Origin: Pseudomonadales bacterium
GTDB taxonomy: Bacteria > Pseudomonadota > Gammaproteobacteria > Pseudomonadales > Ketobacteraceae
Direction: 5' to 3'
Assembly: GCA_020062665.1 (NCBI GenBank)
Contig: JAGUVW010000023.1
Coordinates: 1-64,000, forward strand
Length of the DNA stretch: 64,000 nt
The first letter of the stretch is position 1, and each line of letters starts with the position of its first letter. Below are positions 41,258 to 49,609 of the stretch, piece after piece. Both the position numbers and the translations under genes were made by a program. The notes beneath the pieces were generated by a model. It was not told the DNA's origin and did not search any database. It saw nothing but the letters and a program-made list of their open reading frames with translations.

Positions 41258-43165
41258 ATGGCTTCACTGTCACGCTTCCACTCACTGGCAAACCGTATTT
41301 CCGTGCGCGCGATTTTCTTGCTGCTGATACTGTCGATCACAACTGCTGCACAGGCAGCCGAACCATGGACACCCGCAAGTCTGGCGAAGGCCGAGACGCT
41401 GGCGGATAGCCCACGCTGGCGCGCGCTGTTGCACTACTACCCAGGCACACTTGGCAGAGGCTGGAAGAGTCAGGTGGACGATCCGGATTTCTTCCTGGCA
41501 CCGGATGGCGTGACTCATCCTCGCGCCGAGCTGGATGCCACTGTCGCTGCGTTCTATCTGCCGGTTACCGATGCCAACCAGCACGCCGTGTGCCGTTTCC
41601 CCGCCCGCTGGCACTGGCTGCGCGACGAACTGTCCCTGCCGCCGGCGCCACTCACAACAGAGCAGTGTCCGGAACGCTCCCAGTGGCTGGGCATCATCAA
41701 GCCGCACAGCATCAAACTGATTTTTGCTTCTTCATATCTGAACAGTCCTTCCTCGATGTTCGGCCACACCTTTCTGCGCATCGATCCGGAAAATATCGAC
41801 AGCGGTTCCGACTGGCTCAGCTTCGCGGTGAACTTCGGCGCCGAGTATCGCCCCGAGGACAACTCCCTGCTCTACGCCTGGAAAGGCATCTTCGGCGGCT
41901 ATCCCGGCTTTTTCAGCCTGCTGCGCTATCACGAGAAAATCAACGAGTACAACCGCATCGAAAATCGCGACCTGTGGGAATACCAACTGGATCTGTCGCC
42001 CGAGCAAGTGCAGCTGCTGGTGGATCACCTGTGGGAACTGCGCAACATCGATTTCGACTATTACTTTTTTGACGAAAACTGTTCGTTCCGCCTGCTGGAG
42101 CTGCTCGAAGTGGCTCGCCCTGATGTGGAGCTGACCGACGGCTTCGAGCACCGCGCCATTCCCATCGACACCGTGCGCGCGGTGCTGGATGCCGGACTGG
42201 TAAGGGACACCCAATACCGCTCTGCCGCTGCCACGCAACTGCAATTCCAGGCCGATCAGCTTTCAACAGAACATCAGGGTCTGGCCTGGGAACTGGCACA
42301 CCGCAAGCGTCCGCTGACGGACACGGCGTTCACCACACTGCCATCAGCACAGCGCGCCGCCATCCTGCGCGTGGCCTACCAGCATTTGCGCTATCAGCAA
42401 AGCAAGGCCACGCGCGATTCCGACACCGCCGCCCTCAGTCTGGACATGCTGCGCCAGCTGCGTGACATCAGCGCCAGTGAGCCGCCTCAACCACCCCGGC
42501 CGGCAACACCGGAAAGTGGCCACGACACACTGCTCGTCGGCCTCGCAGGCGGTCGCGCCGATGGCAATGGATTGGTCGATCTCCGCCTGCGCACCAGCTA
42601 TCACGACCTCGCCGACAACAGCACCGGCTACCTGAACGGCGCCGCCATCAATCTGGGTGAACTGCAGCTGCGTCAGCGCGAAAACGATTCCCTGCAGGTC
42701 GAGATGCTGAATTTCGTCGACATCAATTCCCACGCACCGCGCAATCGCTTTTTCGATCCCATCACCTGGCGGGTGCGTGCCGGCTTCGATCGCGTGTACA
42801 CCGAACACGACGACGCCCTGACCGCGCGAGTAAATGGCGGTGCCGGTGTCACCTATGAAGTCGGCAACAATCAGCTGGCCTACGGCATGGCCATCGCACG
42901 GCTGGAATACAATCCGCTGCTGGAAGACAATCTGGGACTTGGCGGCGGCGCGCTGGCGGGTACACTGTGGTTCACCCCGATTGGCACGCTGCAGCTGGAA
43001 GCGGAACACTACCAGTTCACCGATGGCCACGAGCGCCATGAACTGAAGCTCGTGCACAATCTGCCCCTGGGCAGGAATGACGCCTTGCGCCTGAACTTGT
43101 TACAGCGGCAACAACTGGAAACCCGATTCAATGAAGCCACGCTGGAATTTCGCCATTTTTTTTAA
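41258..43165 (+). CDS. DUF4105 family periplasmic/outer-membrane protein
   Basis: 635 residues with a signal peptide ending AQA (about residue 33). The DUF4105 region (about 130-300) carries family motifs SSYLNSPSSMFGHTFLRID, LLYAWKGIFGGYPGFFS and YYFFDENCSFRLLELLE, whose conserved His and Cys suggest a papain-like or NlpC-related fold. The C-terminal third has alternating hydrophobic strands, ends in FRHFF and resembles an outer-membrane beta barrel. The function of DUF4105 is not established. ATG 41258 is used. Its 3' end overlaps the next gene by 35 bp, so the two are probably cotranscribed. Confidence 0.82.
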   Translation: MASLSRFHSLANRISVRAIFLLLILSITTAAQAAEPWTPASLAKAETLADSPRWRALLHYYPGTLGRGWKSQVDDPDFFLAPDGVTHPRAELDATVAAFYLPVTDANQHAVCRFPARWHWLRDELSLPPAPLTTEQCPERSQWLGIIKPHSIKLIFASSYLNSPSSMFGHTFLRIDPENIDSGSDWLSFAVNFGAEYRPEDNSLLYAWKGIFGGYPGFFSLLRYHEKINEYNRIENRDLWEYQLDLSPEQVQLLVDHLWELRNIDFDYYFFDENCSFRLLELLEVARPDVELTDGFEHRAIPIDTVRAVLDAGLVRDTQYRSAAATQLQFQADQLSTEHQGLAWELAHRKRPLTDTAFTTLPSAQRAAILRVAYQHLRYQQSKATRDSDTAALSLDMLRQLRDISASEPPQPPRPATPESGHDTLLVGLAGGRADGNGLVDLRLRTSYHDLADNSTGYLNGAAINLGELQLRQRENDSLQVEMLNFVDINSHAPRNRFFDPITWRVRAGFDRVYTEHDDALTARVNGGAGVTYEVGNNQLAYGMAIARLEYNPLLEDNLGLGGGALAGTLWFTPIGTLQLEAEHYQFTDGHERHELKLVHNLPLGRNDALRLNLLQRQQLETRFNEATLEFRHFF

Positions 43166-44027
43166 ACACGGATGCTTTAAAGCCGGATGGATCATGTTGA
43201 TGGCCACACTCAGCAGCGCCTGCAGCAGTTTCTATTTCTATCCGATGAAGGAACTGGTGCGCACGCCGCAGGACATCGGGCTGCAGTATGAAGTAGTAGA
43301 ACTCACCACCACCGACAACGTGAAGCTGCACAACTGGCTGATCAAGGCGGAGCAGCCGCGCGGTGTGGTGCTGTTCCTGCACGGCAACGCAGAAAACATC
43401 AGCACCCATGTCGGCAGCGTGTACTGGTTGCCGGAACAGGGCTTTGATGTGTTGCTGCTGGATTATCGCGGCTATGGCCGCTCCGAAGGCGTGGCCGATT
43501 TTCCGCAGGTCTATCTGGATGTGGATGCTGCCTATCGCTGGGTGGCGCAGTATGCCGAGCAACGCGAACTGCCGCTGTTCATTCTGGGGCAGAGCCTGGG
43601 TGGCGCCATCAGCAGCTACTATTTCAGCACTCTCGCGCCGGCGGAACGCCGCTTCAATGCGGTCGTGCTGGACGCCGTATTTTCAGGTCACAGTGACATT
43701 GCCCGTGACGTGGCGAGCCGCAGCATCATCACCTGGCCGTTCCAGTTCATCGTGGCGCATCTGGTGCCGCAGGATTTCGATCCCAAAGCGCACATCGCCA
43801 ACCTCGCCCCCACACCGCTGTTGTTTTTTCACAGCCCCGACGACGAGATCATTCCATTCCACCAGGGCCAGAAAGTCTTCGAGCGGGCGCAGGACCCCAA
43901 ACACTGGATCACCACCGCCGGCCCCCATATCGCCACGTTCAACTTCAAACAAAACCGCGCGCATCTGTTACAGTTTTTTGACGAACACGGCGCCCTCAAC
44001 CCCAGCGCCCACCCACAAACGGATTGA
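43131..44027 (+). CDS. Alpha/beta-hydrolase lipoprotein
   Basis: 298 residues. The long N-terminus ends in a lipobox-like LSSACSS (Cys31), so the protein is probably lipid-anchored. The hydrolase core has [26 protein letters not shown], the nucleophile motif [11 protein letters not shown], the acid region HSPDDEIIP and a late His in GPHIATF. This pattern matches the YfhR/BEM46 (ABHD13-like) serine hydrolases of unknown substrate. ATG 43131 is preferred over ATG 43194 because the latter would leave too short a signal sequence. It overlaps the DUF4105 gene at its start and the convergent gloC by 32 bp at its end. Confidence 0.8.
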   Translation: MKPRWNFAIFFKHGCFKAGWIMLMATLSSACSSFYFYPMKELVRTPQDIGLQYEVVELTTTDNVKLHNWLIKAEQPRGVVLFLHGNAENISTHVGSVYWLPEQGFDVLLLDYRGYGRSEGVADFPQVYLDVDAAYRWVAQYAEQRELPLFILGQSLGGAISSYYFSTLAPAERRFNAVVLDAVFSGHSDIARDVASRSIITWPFQFIVAHLVPQDFDPKAHIANLAPTPLLFFHSPDDEIIPFHQGQKVFERAQDPKHWITTAGPHIATFNFKQNRAHLLQFFDEHGALNPSAHPQTD

Positions 44028-44637
44028 ATTTTTTCTCGTTGCCGAAGGTGGACATGGGGCCATGACCGGGGATGAAATCGATGTCATCGCCCAGAACAAA
44101 CAGTTTCTGTTTGATGGAATCAATCAGCTGCTGGTGATTGCCGCCGGGAAAATCCGTGCGCCCGATGGAACCGTTGAACAGTACATCGCCGACAATCGCC
44201 AGCTTGCTCGCCGGATCGAAGAACACCACGTGGCCGGGCGTGTGGCCGGGGCAGTGAATCACACTCAGCGTGACGTTGCCCACCTGCACTGATTCACCGT
44301 CTTCCAGCCAGCGATCCGGCGTGAACATTTTGGCAGGCTTGAAGCCGAACATGGCCGCCTGCTGCGGCAATCCCTGAATCCAGAAGTCATCACCCTTGTG
44401 CGGCCCGATAATGGGCAGATGCTGTGACTCCGCCAGTTCCCCGGTGCCGCCGGCGTGATCGATATGGGCATGGGTGAGCAGGATTTTTTCCAGCGTCACA
44501 CCTTCTTCCTTCACCGCCGCCAGAATGCGATTCAGATCGCCTCCGGGATCCACCACCGCTGCCTTGCGGGTTTGCTCGCACCAGATCAGGGAACAGTTTT
44601 GTTCGAACGGCGTCACAGGAATGATGCGGTATTGCAT
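43996..44637 (-). CDS. gloC: Type II glyoxalase-like metallo-beta-lactamase-fold hydrolase GloC
   Basis: 213 residues, collinear with E. coli GloC (YcbL). It begins [20 protein letters not shown] and has the zinc motif [11 protein letters not shown], then [33 protein letters not shown] and [12 protein letters not shown]. GloC hydrolyses S-lactoylglutathione as the second step of methylglyoxal detoxification, in the cytoplasm. Single gene; it converges on the hydrolase lipoprotein gene with a 32-bp overlap of coding regions and is divergent from the DUF4136 lipoprotein gene. Confidence 0.9.
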   Translation of the reverse strand: MQYRIIPVTPFEQNCSLIWCEQTRKAAVVDPGGDLNRILAAVKEEGVTLEKILLTHAHIDHAGGTGELAESQHLPIIGPHKGDDFWIQGLPQQAAMFGFKPAKMFTPDRWLEDGESVQVGNVTLSVIHCPGHTPGHVVFFDPASKLAIVGDVLFNGSIGRTDFPGGNHQQLIDSIKQKLFVLGDDIDFIPGHGPMSTFGNEKKFNPFVGGRWG

Positions 44638-44702
44638 GGGCGAATCCTCGGGTCGATTTGTCTGCTATGATACCAGCTTTGCTTACCAGGAATGGATACT
44701 GC

Positions 44703-45290
44703 ATGAACAACAGACTGATTCGCGCTCTCGCGCTGGCGAGCCTCACCTTGCTTGCATCTGCCTGCCAGACCACTTCCGCAACCAAGCCCCTGCCCAAGGA
44801 ACTGCTTCAGTCCGCCGTGGTGTCCACCAATTCCCCCGGATTCAATCCACAACCCGGCACCCACATCCAGTGGCACGGGAATATCATGGTGCACGCGCCG
44901 GAAAATACGCCGGCAGATCCGGAATCGCTGCTGTTCATCCGTGAACAGATCGAATCGCAACTACAGGCAAAGGGCTACCGCGTGACAGCCGCGGGCCAGC
45001 CTGCCGACTACGCATTGAAAGGCTTGATCGTGCTGGGCAGCGACTTGAGTGAAAAAGAGTTGCGCGACATTCTGGGATTCGATCCGGGTCTGGTGGCTTC
45101 CGGCACAACGTATCAGACCGGCAGTCTGCTGCTGATGCTGTTGAATGCATCCACCGGGGAAGCCGAGTGGCGCTCTGCGGTGGAAATTCTTGCCGCGCCC
45201 GATCTGCCGGAAGATATACGCCAGCAGCGCCTGCGCTATGGCATCGCCAGCCTGCTGCGTCCGCTGCCCACCGTCGGCCCGGCACCCTGA
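44703..45290 (+). CDS. DUF4136-like lipoprotein
   Basis: 195 residues from ATG 44703, with AGGAATGG upstream. The lipobox LLASAC places the lipid-modified Cys at residue 21. The mature part contains FIREQIESQLQAKGYRVTAA and ADYALKGLIVLG, the pattern of DUF4136 proteins, where a short peptide-like domain recurs in many outer-membrane lipoproteins of unknown role. A later segment (ASTGEAEWRSAVEI) matches the usual end of that domain. It lies 24 bp before the M48 gene and may lead the M48-AIM24 operon. Confidence 0.72.
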   Translation: MNNRLIRALALASLTLLASACQTTSATKPLPKELLQSAVVSTNSPGFNPQPGTHIQWHGNIMVHAPENTPADPESLLFIREQIESQLQAKGYRVTAAGQPADYALKGLIVLGSDLSEKELRDILGFDPGLVASGTTYQTGSLLLMLLNASTGEAEWRSAVEILAAPDLPEDIRQQRLRYGIASLLRPLPTVGPAP

Positions 45291-45314
45291 TTCCCACAGG
45301 CAATTCACACCATC

Positions 45315-46484
45315 ATGACTAACGATCACCGCTACCAGGGCCACGCCTTTCACAACAGTTTCAAGAACGGCCGCGCGTCCGGCACCTTCACCATCAGCAG
45401 CGCCGACATCCGTTTTGAGAACGACACCGCGCAGGTGTCGCTACCCCTGCAGGGCATCCGGATCGATCTCGGCGGCGCCAGCGATCGTCTGATCTTCATC
45501 AGCCATCCGTCGAAGCCGGACTGGAAACTCTACACCAGCGACCGCACCCTGCTGCAGGATGCCCGCCTGCAACAGATTCCCGCCGTCCAGGCCCAGCTGC
45601 AAAAGGCGCGCAGAAAACATGTGCTGAACTGGAGCGTGTTCGCCGCCATCGCGGCGGTGATCGTGCTGATTCCAACCGTGCTGCTGTTCAACATGGATTC
45701 CCTGTCCGCCGTCGCCGCCCGCCACATTCCGGTGGAGTGGGAGGAAAACCTGGGCGAACAGGTGCTCAAGCAGTACAGGATCAACAACCATTTTTACGAA
45801 CAGAAGCAAGCCGAAGCGCTGCTGCAACCTCTGGTGCAACCGCTGCTGGATGCCAACACCGACAAGCGCTTCACCTTCCGTTTCCACATCAACCGCGATG
45901 AACAGGTGAACGCCTTCGCCCTGCCCGGCGGGTACGTGGTCATCAACAGCGGTCTGATCCTGCGCGCCGAAACGCCGGAAGAACTGCTGGGCGTGGTGGC
46001 GCACGAAATGGCCCACGTCACCGAACAGCACGGCATGCGCAACATCATCGGCTCTGCCGGCATCTATCTCACTGTGAACGCGATTCTGGGCGATGTCAGC
46101 GGCCTGCTGGCACTGATTGCCGATGCCGCGCCGTTCCTGCTCAACCAGAGTTATTCCCGCAGCTTCGAAACCGAATCCGACGAAAAGGGTGCTGCGCTGC
46201 TGCTGGCGGCCAACATCGATCCCCGTGGCCTCGCCCGCTTTTTCGAAAAACTGAAGGAAGAAGAGGAAAAGCGTCTGAAGGAAATGGCCGGTGAAGACAA
46301 TCAGGAACTGGCCAAGGCGACGCTGTCCATGATCAGCACTCACCCGGCCACCGAGGATCGCATCGCGCATCTGGAAAAAATCACGGCGGTGCCGCAGCAC
46401 GCGACCTTTCGCGATCTGGATGAACCTTTCCTACACTTGCAGGATGCCATCAAACAATTCGTGACCCATAGCGACCAGGAGTAA
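45315..46484 (+). CDS. M48-family membrane metallopeptidase
   Basis: 389 residues. Residues 1-85 form a small beta-rich cytoplasmic domain (YQGHAFHNSFKNGRASGTFT, KPDWKLYTSDRTLL) like the N-terminal domain found on some M48 peptidases. A transmembrane helix follows (about 105-127), then the peptidase domain with the zinc motif HEMAHVTEQH and third ligand in FETESDEKGA. The orientation suggests a periplasmic active site, as in BepA- or LoiP-type quality-control proteases. It lies 3 bp before the first of three AIM24-family genes, so peptidase and AIM24 proteins are made from one message. Confidence 0.88.
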   Translation: MTNDHRYQGHAFHNSFKNGRASGTFTISSADIRFENDTAQVSLPLQGIRIDLGGASDRLIFISHPSKPDWKLYTSDRTLLQDARLQQIPAVQAQLQKARRKHVLNWSVFAAIAAVIVLIPTVLLFNMDSLSAVAARHIPVEWEENLGEQVLKQYRINNHFYEQKQAEALLQPLVQPLLDANTDKRFTFRFHINRDEQVNAFALPGGYVVINSGLILRAETPEELLGVVAHEMAHVTEQHGMRNIIGSAGIYLTVNAILGDVSGLLALIADAAPFLLNQSYSRSFETESDEKGAALLLAANIDPRGLARFFEKLKEEEEKRLKEMAGEDNQELAKATLSMISTHPATEDRIAHLEKITAVPQHATFRDLDEPFLHLQDAIKQFVTHSDQE

Positions 46485-46487
46485 TGC

Positions 46488-47150
46488 ATGAAAGCGGAAA
46501 TCAAGGGGAGCGCCGCGTTTTCCTACGTGGACGTGGAGCTCGATCCCGGCGAGACGATCACCACCGAATCCGACGCCATGTCCAGCATGGATGCGCAGCT
46601 GGAATTGCGCTCGCGCTTCAACGGCGGTTTTTTCATCGCACTGCTGCGCAAGTTCCTGGGCGGTGAAACCCTGTTCATCAACGATTTCAGCAACCCCACC
46701 GACCGGCCCCGCCGCATGACCATCGTGCAGCCGACGCCGGGCGAGGTGCGCTGCATCGAACTGAACGGCGATACGCTGTACATGCAGCCGGGCGCGTTCC
46801 TGGCCTGCACACCGGGCGTGAAAGTGGGCGTGACATTTGCGGGCTTCATTTCCTGGCTGGCGCGCGAAGGCCTGTTCCGCATCGCGGTGAGCGGCAACGG
46901 CAAGGTCTGGTACGGCGCGTTCGGCGCCCTGCTGGAAAAGGAAATCGACGGCGAGTACATCGTCGATACCAGCCATCTGGTGTCCTACGAACCGGGCATC
47001 AAGCTGAAGCTGCAACTGGCGGGCGGCATTTTCTCCTCCATCTTCGGTGGCGAGGGCCTGGTCACTCGCGTAGTGGGCAAAGGCAAGATCGTGATCCAAA
47101 CCCGCAGCATTTCCGGCATCGCCAGCTGGATCAACCCGCGTCTGCCGTAA
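46488..47150 (+). CDS. AIM24/TIGR00266 family protein, copy 1
   Basis: 220 residues. Beta-strand-rich AIM24 fold with the glycine-spaced family motifs: ETITTESDAMSSMDA near the N-terminus, FLGGETLFINDF, MQPGAFLACTPGV, the LAREGLFRIAVSGNGKVW strand pair and EYIVDTSHLVSYEPG. AIM24 proteins occur in bacteria and in mitochondria, where Aim24 supports inner-membrane architecture; the bacterial role is unknown. No signal peptide, so it is cytoplasmic or membrane-peripheral. First of three consecutive paralogues, only 3 bp after the M48 gene. Confidence 0.88.
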   Translation: MKAEIKGSAAFSYVDVELDPGETITTESDAMSSMDAQLELRSRFNGGFFIALLRKFLGGETLFINDFSNPTDRPRRMTIVQPTPGEVRCIELNGDTLYMQPGAFLACTPGVKVGVTFAGFISWLAREGLFRIAVSGNGKVWYGAFGALLEKEIDGEYIVDTSHLVSYEPGIKLKLQLAGGIFSSIFGGEGLVTRVVGKGKIVIQTRSISGIASWINPRLP

Positions 47151-47162
47151 GGAGCATTCATC

Positions 47163-47846
47163 ATGGAAATCGAATTGCTGCACCGCCCCGGCAACACGGC
47201 GGCGAAAATCACCCTGAAGCAAGGGGAAGTCTGCACTACCGAATCCGGCGCCATGATCGCCATGAGCGGCAACATGGACATCACCACCAGCACCCACAAA
47301 AAGGGCAGCGGCGGCATCCTGAAAGCGCTCAAGCGCATGGTGGCGGGGGAATCCCTGTTCCTCAACCATTTCGAACCCAAAAACGGCAACGGCGAATTGT
47401 GGCTGGGCACGTCGCTGGCCGGTGACATGACGACGCTCACCCTCGACAGCGAAAGCCTGATCGTGCAGGGCAGCTCGTTCCTGGCCTGTGAAGAAGGCAT
47501 CGACATCGACCTGGGCTGGCAGGGCTTCAAATCCATCCTGTCCGGCGAAAGCGTGTTCTGGGTGAACCTGAAAGGCAGCGGCAAGATCGTGCTGTCGTCT
47601 TTCGGCGCGATTTACCCAGTGGAGGTGGACGGCGACTACATCGTCGATACCGGCCACATCGTCGCCTTCAACGAGACGCTGAATTTTTCCATCACCAAGG
47701 CCGGTTCCAGCTGGCTGCACTCGATGATCGGCGGCGAAGGCCTGGTGTGCAAATTCAGCGGCAAGGGCACCGTGTGGTGCCAGTCCCACAATCCGGTGAG
47801 CTTTGGCAAGGCGCTCAGCTCTGGCCTGCGTCCCCGTTCGGTGTAA
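47163..47846 (+). CDS. AIM24/TIGR00266 family protein, copy 2
   Basis: 227 residues, with GGAG upstream of ATG 47163. Collinear with copies 1 and 3: GEVCTTESGAMIAMSGNMDI, VAGESLFLNHFEP, VQGSSFLACEEGI, SGESVFWVNLKGSGKIVL, YIVDTGHIVAFNE and GGEGLVCKFSGKGTVW. Clear divergence from copy 1 argues for old duplications with separate roles. Twelve bp separate it from copy 1 and 11 bp from copy 3, typical of an operon. No catalytic residues are recognisable, which suggests a structural or scaffold role. Confidence 0.88.
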   Translation: MEIELLHRPGNTAAKITLKQGEVCTTESGAMIAMSGNMDITTSTHKKGSGGILKALKRMVAGESLFLNHFEPKNGNGELWLGTSLAGDMTTLTLDSESLIVQGSSFLACEEGIDIDLGWQGFKSILSGESVFWVNLKGSGKIVLSSFGAIYPVEVDGDYIVDTGHIVAFNETLNFSITKAGSSWLHSMIGGEGLVCKFSGKGTVWCQSHNPVSFGKALSSGLRPRSV

Positions 47847-47857
47847 GGAGTCCCAGC

Positions 47858-48871
47858 ATGGAATACAGCGTCAAGATTACCGGCAAGACCGATCCCTACG
47901 CCGATCGCGAGCGCGTGATTGCGGCGTTCGCCCAGATGGCCAAGGTGAGCGAGGAACAGGCTCGCTCGGTGTTCGAAAAGGCGCCGGTGGTGATCAAGAA
48001 AGGCCTGGATCAGAGTACGGCGGAAAAATTCCGCGCCGCCCTGGAACGCATCGGCGCGGTGGCCGAAATCGATCCGCCGCTGACGCCGCCGCAGCCATCA
48101 ACCGCCGAACCCCGCCCCGACCTGTCACTGGCGCCGAAAGCCGCCTTCACACCGGCACAGGAACCGGCACAACCGGTAAAACAGGTGGAAGTGCAGGAGC
48201 AGCCCGGCTACCAGTTCCGCATCGAAGGCCGGCCGGATTACGCCTTCCTCACCGTGCAGATTCCGCCGGATGAAACGCTGAAAGTGGAAGCCTCGGCCAT
48301 GGCCACCATGGACACCAACCTGCGCATGAAAACCAAGCTGCGCGGCGGCCTCGGCCGCTTCGTCACCGGCGAGTCCATCTTCGTCAACGAATTCACCGCC
48401 GAGGGCGGCCCCGGCGAGATCGGCATCGCCCCTGGTTCCCCCGGTGACATGGTGCACCTGTATCTCAATAATGAAACCGTGTTCCTGCAGAATTCGGCGT
48501 TCGTCGCTGCCACCATGGACGTGAACCTGGAAACCAAATGGCAGGGGCTGGTGAAGGGCTTCTTCTCCGGTGAAAGCCTGTTCCTGATCCGCGCCAGCGG
48601 CCAGGGCGACCTGTGGTTCAACACCTACGGCGCCATGATCGAGATCGATGTCACCGACGACTACGTGGTGGACACCGGCAACATCGTCGCCTTCACCGAT
48701 GGCCTGGAGTACAACATCACCAAGGTGGGCGGCTACAAATCGCTGTTCTTCTCGGGCGAAGGTTTTGTCTGCCGCTTCAAGGGCAAGGGCAAGGTATGGA
48801 TCCAGACCCGCGGCGTATCCGCCTTCACCTGGTGGGCCCACTGGTACCGGCCGGTGAAAAACCGCAACTGA
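47858..48871 (+). CDS. AIM24/TIGR00266 family protein, copy 3, with L7/L12-like N-terminal domain
   Basis: 337 residues from ATG 47858, with TAAGGAG upstream. Residues about 1-75 (FEKAPVVIKKGLDQSTAEKF, then LERIGAVAEI) resemble the C-terminal fold of ribosomal protein L7/L12, in which a lysine-rich helix contacts translation factors. A Pro/Ala-rich linker (about 76-120) leads to the AIM24 domain (about 125-330) with TLKVEASAMATMDTNL, VTGESIFVNEF, FSGESLFLIRASGQGDLWF and YVVDTGNIVAF. The fusion is the distinctive member of the trio. Partners of the N-terminal domain are unknown; the L7/L12 likeness is my reading of pattern, not a search result. Confidence 0.82.
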   Translation: MEYSVKITGKTDPYADRERVIAAFAQMAKVSEEQARSVFEKAPVVIKKGLDQSTAEKFRAALERIGAVAEIDPPLTPPQPSTAEPRPDLSLAPKAAFTPAQEPAQPVKQVEVQEQPGYQFRIEGRPDYAFLTVQIPPDETLKVEASAMATMDTNLRMKTKLRGGLGRFVTGESIFVNEFTAEGGPGEIGIAPGSPGDMVHLYLNNETVFLQNSAFVAATMDVNLETKWQGLVKGFFSGESLFLIRASGQGDLWFNTYGAMIEIDVTDDYVVDTGNIVAFTDGLEYNITKVGGYKSLFFSGEGFVCRFKGKGKVWIQTRGVSAFTWWAHWYRPVKNRN

Positions 48872-48890
48872 CAGCAAGGGAGATTCCACG

Positions 48891-49244
48891 ATGCGCATCC
48901 TGATGCTTCTTCTGCTCGCCCTGGGCCTGCCGCTGAACACCCTGGCCTACGATGGCGAGGAATATCCCGAGCAGTACGACAGCAGCGGCGAGGTATACCA
49001 GGAAGAAAGCTACCCCGAGGAAAGCTATCCCCAGGAAACCTACCCCGAGCAAAGCTACCCGGAGGAGACCTACCAGGAGCCGGCCATGGAGGAAATGCCG
49101 GTGGAGGAACCCGCCTACCAGCAGCAGAGCGACATCGTGGAGCAGGAGGAGCTGCGCGCCATGTGCCAGGAATACGCGGCCCCCATGCCGCCCGAGGAAC
49201 AGGCCGCCTACATCGAGGAATGCCTGCGCAGCCACGGCTACTGA
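48891..49244 (+). CDS. Secreted acidic protein with five-residue tandem repeats
   Basis: 117 residues with a signal peptide (MRILMLLLLALGLPLNTLA). The mature N-half is acidic and Tyr-rich, with five consecutive five-residue units (EESYP, EESYP, QETYP, EQSYP, EETYQ; residues about 38-62, about 15-bp DNA repeats). The C-terminal part (AMCQEYAAPMPPEEQAAYIE then ECLRSHGY) has two cysteines spaced to form a disulphide and looks like a small conserved domain seen on other gammaproteobacterial secreted proteins (from memory). It follows the third AIM24 gene by 19 bp with GGGAG upstream, so it probably ends the M48-AIM24 operon. Confidence 0.72.
   Translation: MRILMLLLLALGLPLNTLAYDGEEYPEQYDSSGEVYQEESYPEESYPQETYPEQSYPEETYQEPAMEEMPVEEPAYQQQSDIVEQEELRAMCQEYAAPMPPEEQAAYIEECLRSHGY
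48999..49076 (+). repeat. 15-bp coding tandem repeats in the secreted acidic protein
   Basis: About five units of 15 bp, each encoding a (E/Q)(E/Q)(S/T)Y(P/Q) pentapeptide. The copies differ at third positions, so the array is not a recent perfect expansion. Confidence 0.7.
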
Positions 49245-49330
49245 CCGGGTCATGACAAAAAATGATTGTTCTCAGCAGCAGAATCTTTTGCTGTCATTTC
49301 CCGATCCGACTGTTCTTTAATTCGCCTGTT

Positions 49331-49358
49331 TTTACAGCCCGGCAGGGTAATGTATACC
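49331..49358 (+). promoter_or_regulatory. Promoter candidate of the small acidic protein gene
   Basis: TTTACA and TATACC separated by 16 bp, ending 32 bp before ATG 49391. Confidence 0.4.
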
Positions 49359-49390
49359 GGTATTCCAGAGCGGCAGGTCACGAGGCAGGC

Positions 49391-49597
49391 ATGAGCGGCG
49401 CAAGAAGTGAAGGTGAGTGGGATTTTAGCGATTTTGAAGAGTCAGAATCCTTTGAGGCAATCCCTCAGCTGGAGGCCGACAAAGGCAAAAATGCCAAGAA
49501 AAACAAACTGGATATTCGTCGCAAACTGGAAGACCGCCTGGAGCGCAAGCGCCTGGAAGACGAGATCGGCTCCCTCGACGACGACTGGTTCAACTGA
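49391..49597 (+). CDS. Small charged protein, possibly PA3496-type putative envelope integrity protein
   Basis: 68 residues from ATG 49391. Acidic N-terminus (WDFSDFEESESFEA) followed by a basic helical segment (KKNKLDIRRKLEDRLERKRL) and an acidic end (DEIGSLDDDWFN). The RRKLEDxLERKRLxxE core matches my memory of the PA3496 family, small proteins labelled putative envelope integrity proteins with no proven function. An upstream promoter candidate and separation from the preceding operon suggest it is expressed on its own. It converges with hdfR, 12 bp apart. Confidence 0.55.
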   Translation: MSGARSEGEWDFSDFEESESFEAIPQLEADKGKNAKKNKLDIRRKLEDRLERKRLEDEIGSLDDDWFN

Positions 49598-49609
49598 TCC
49601 GGGCCAGCC

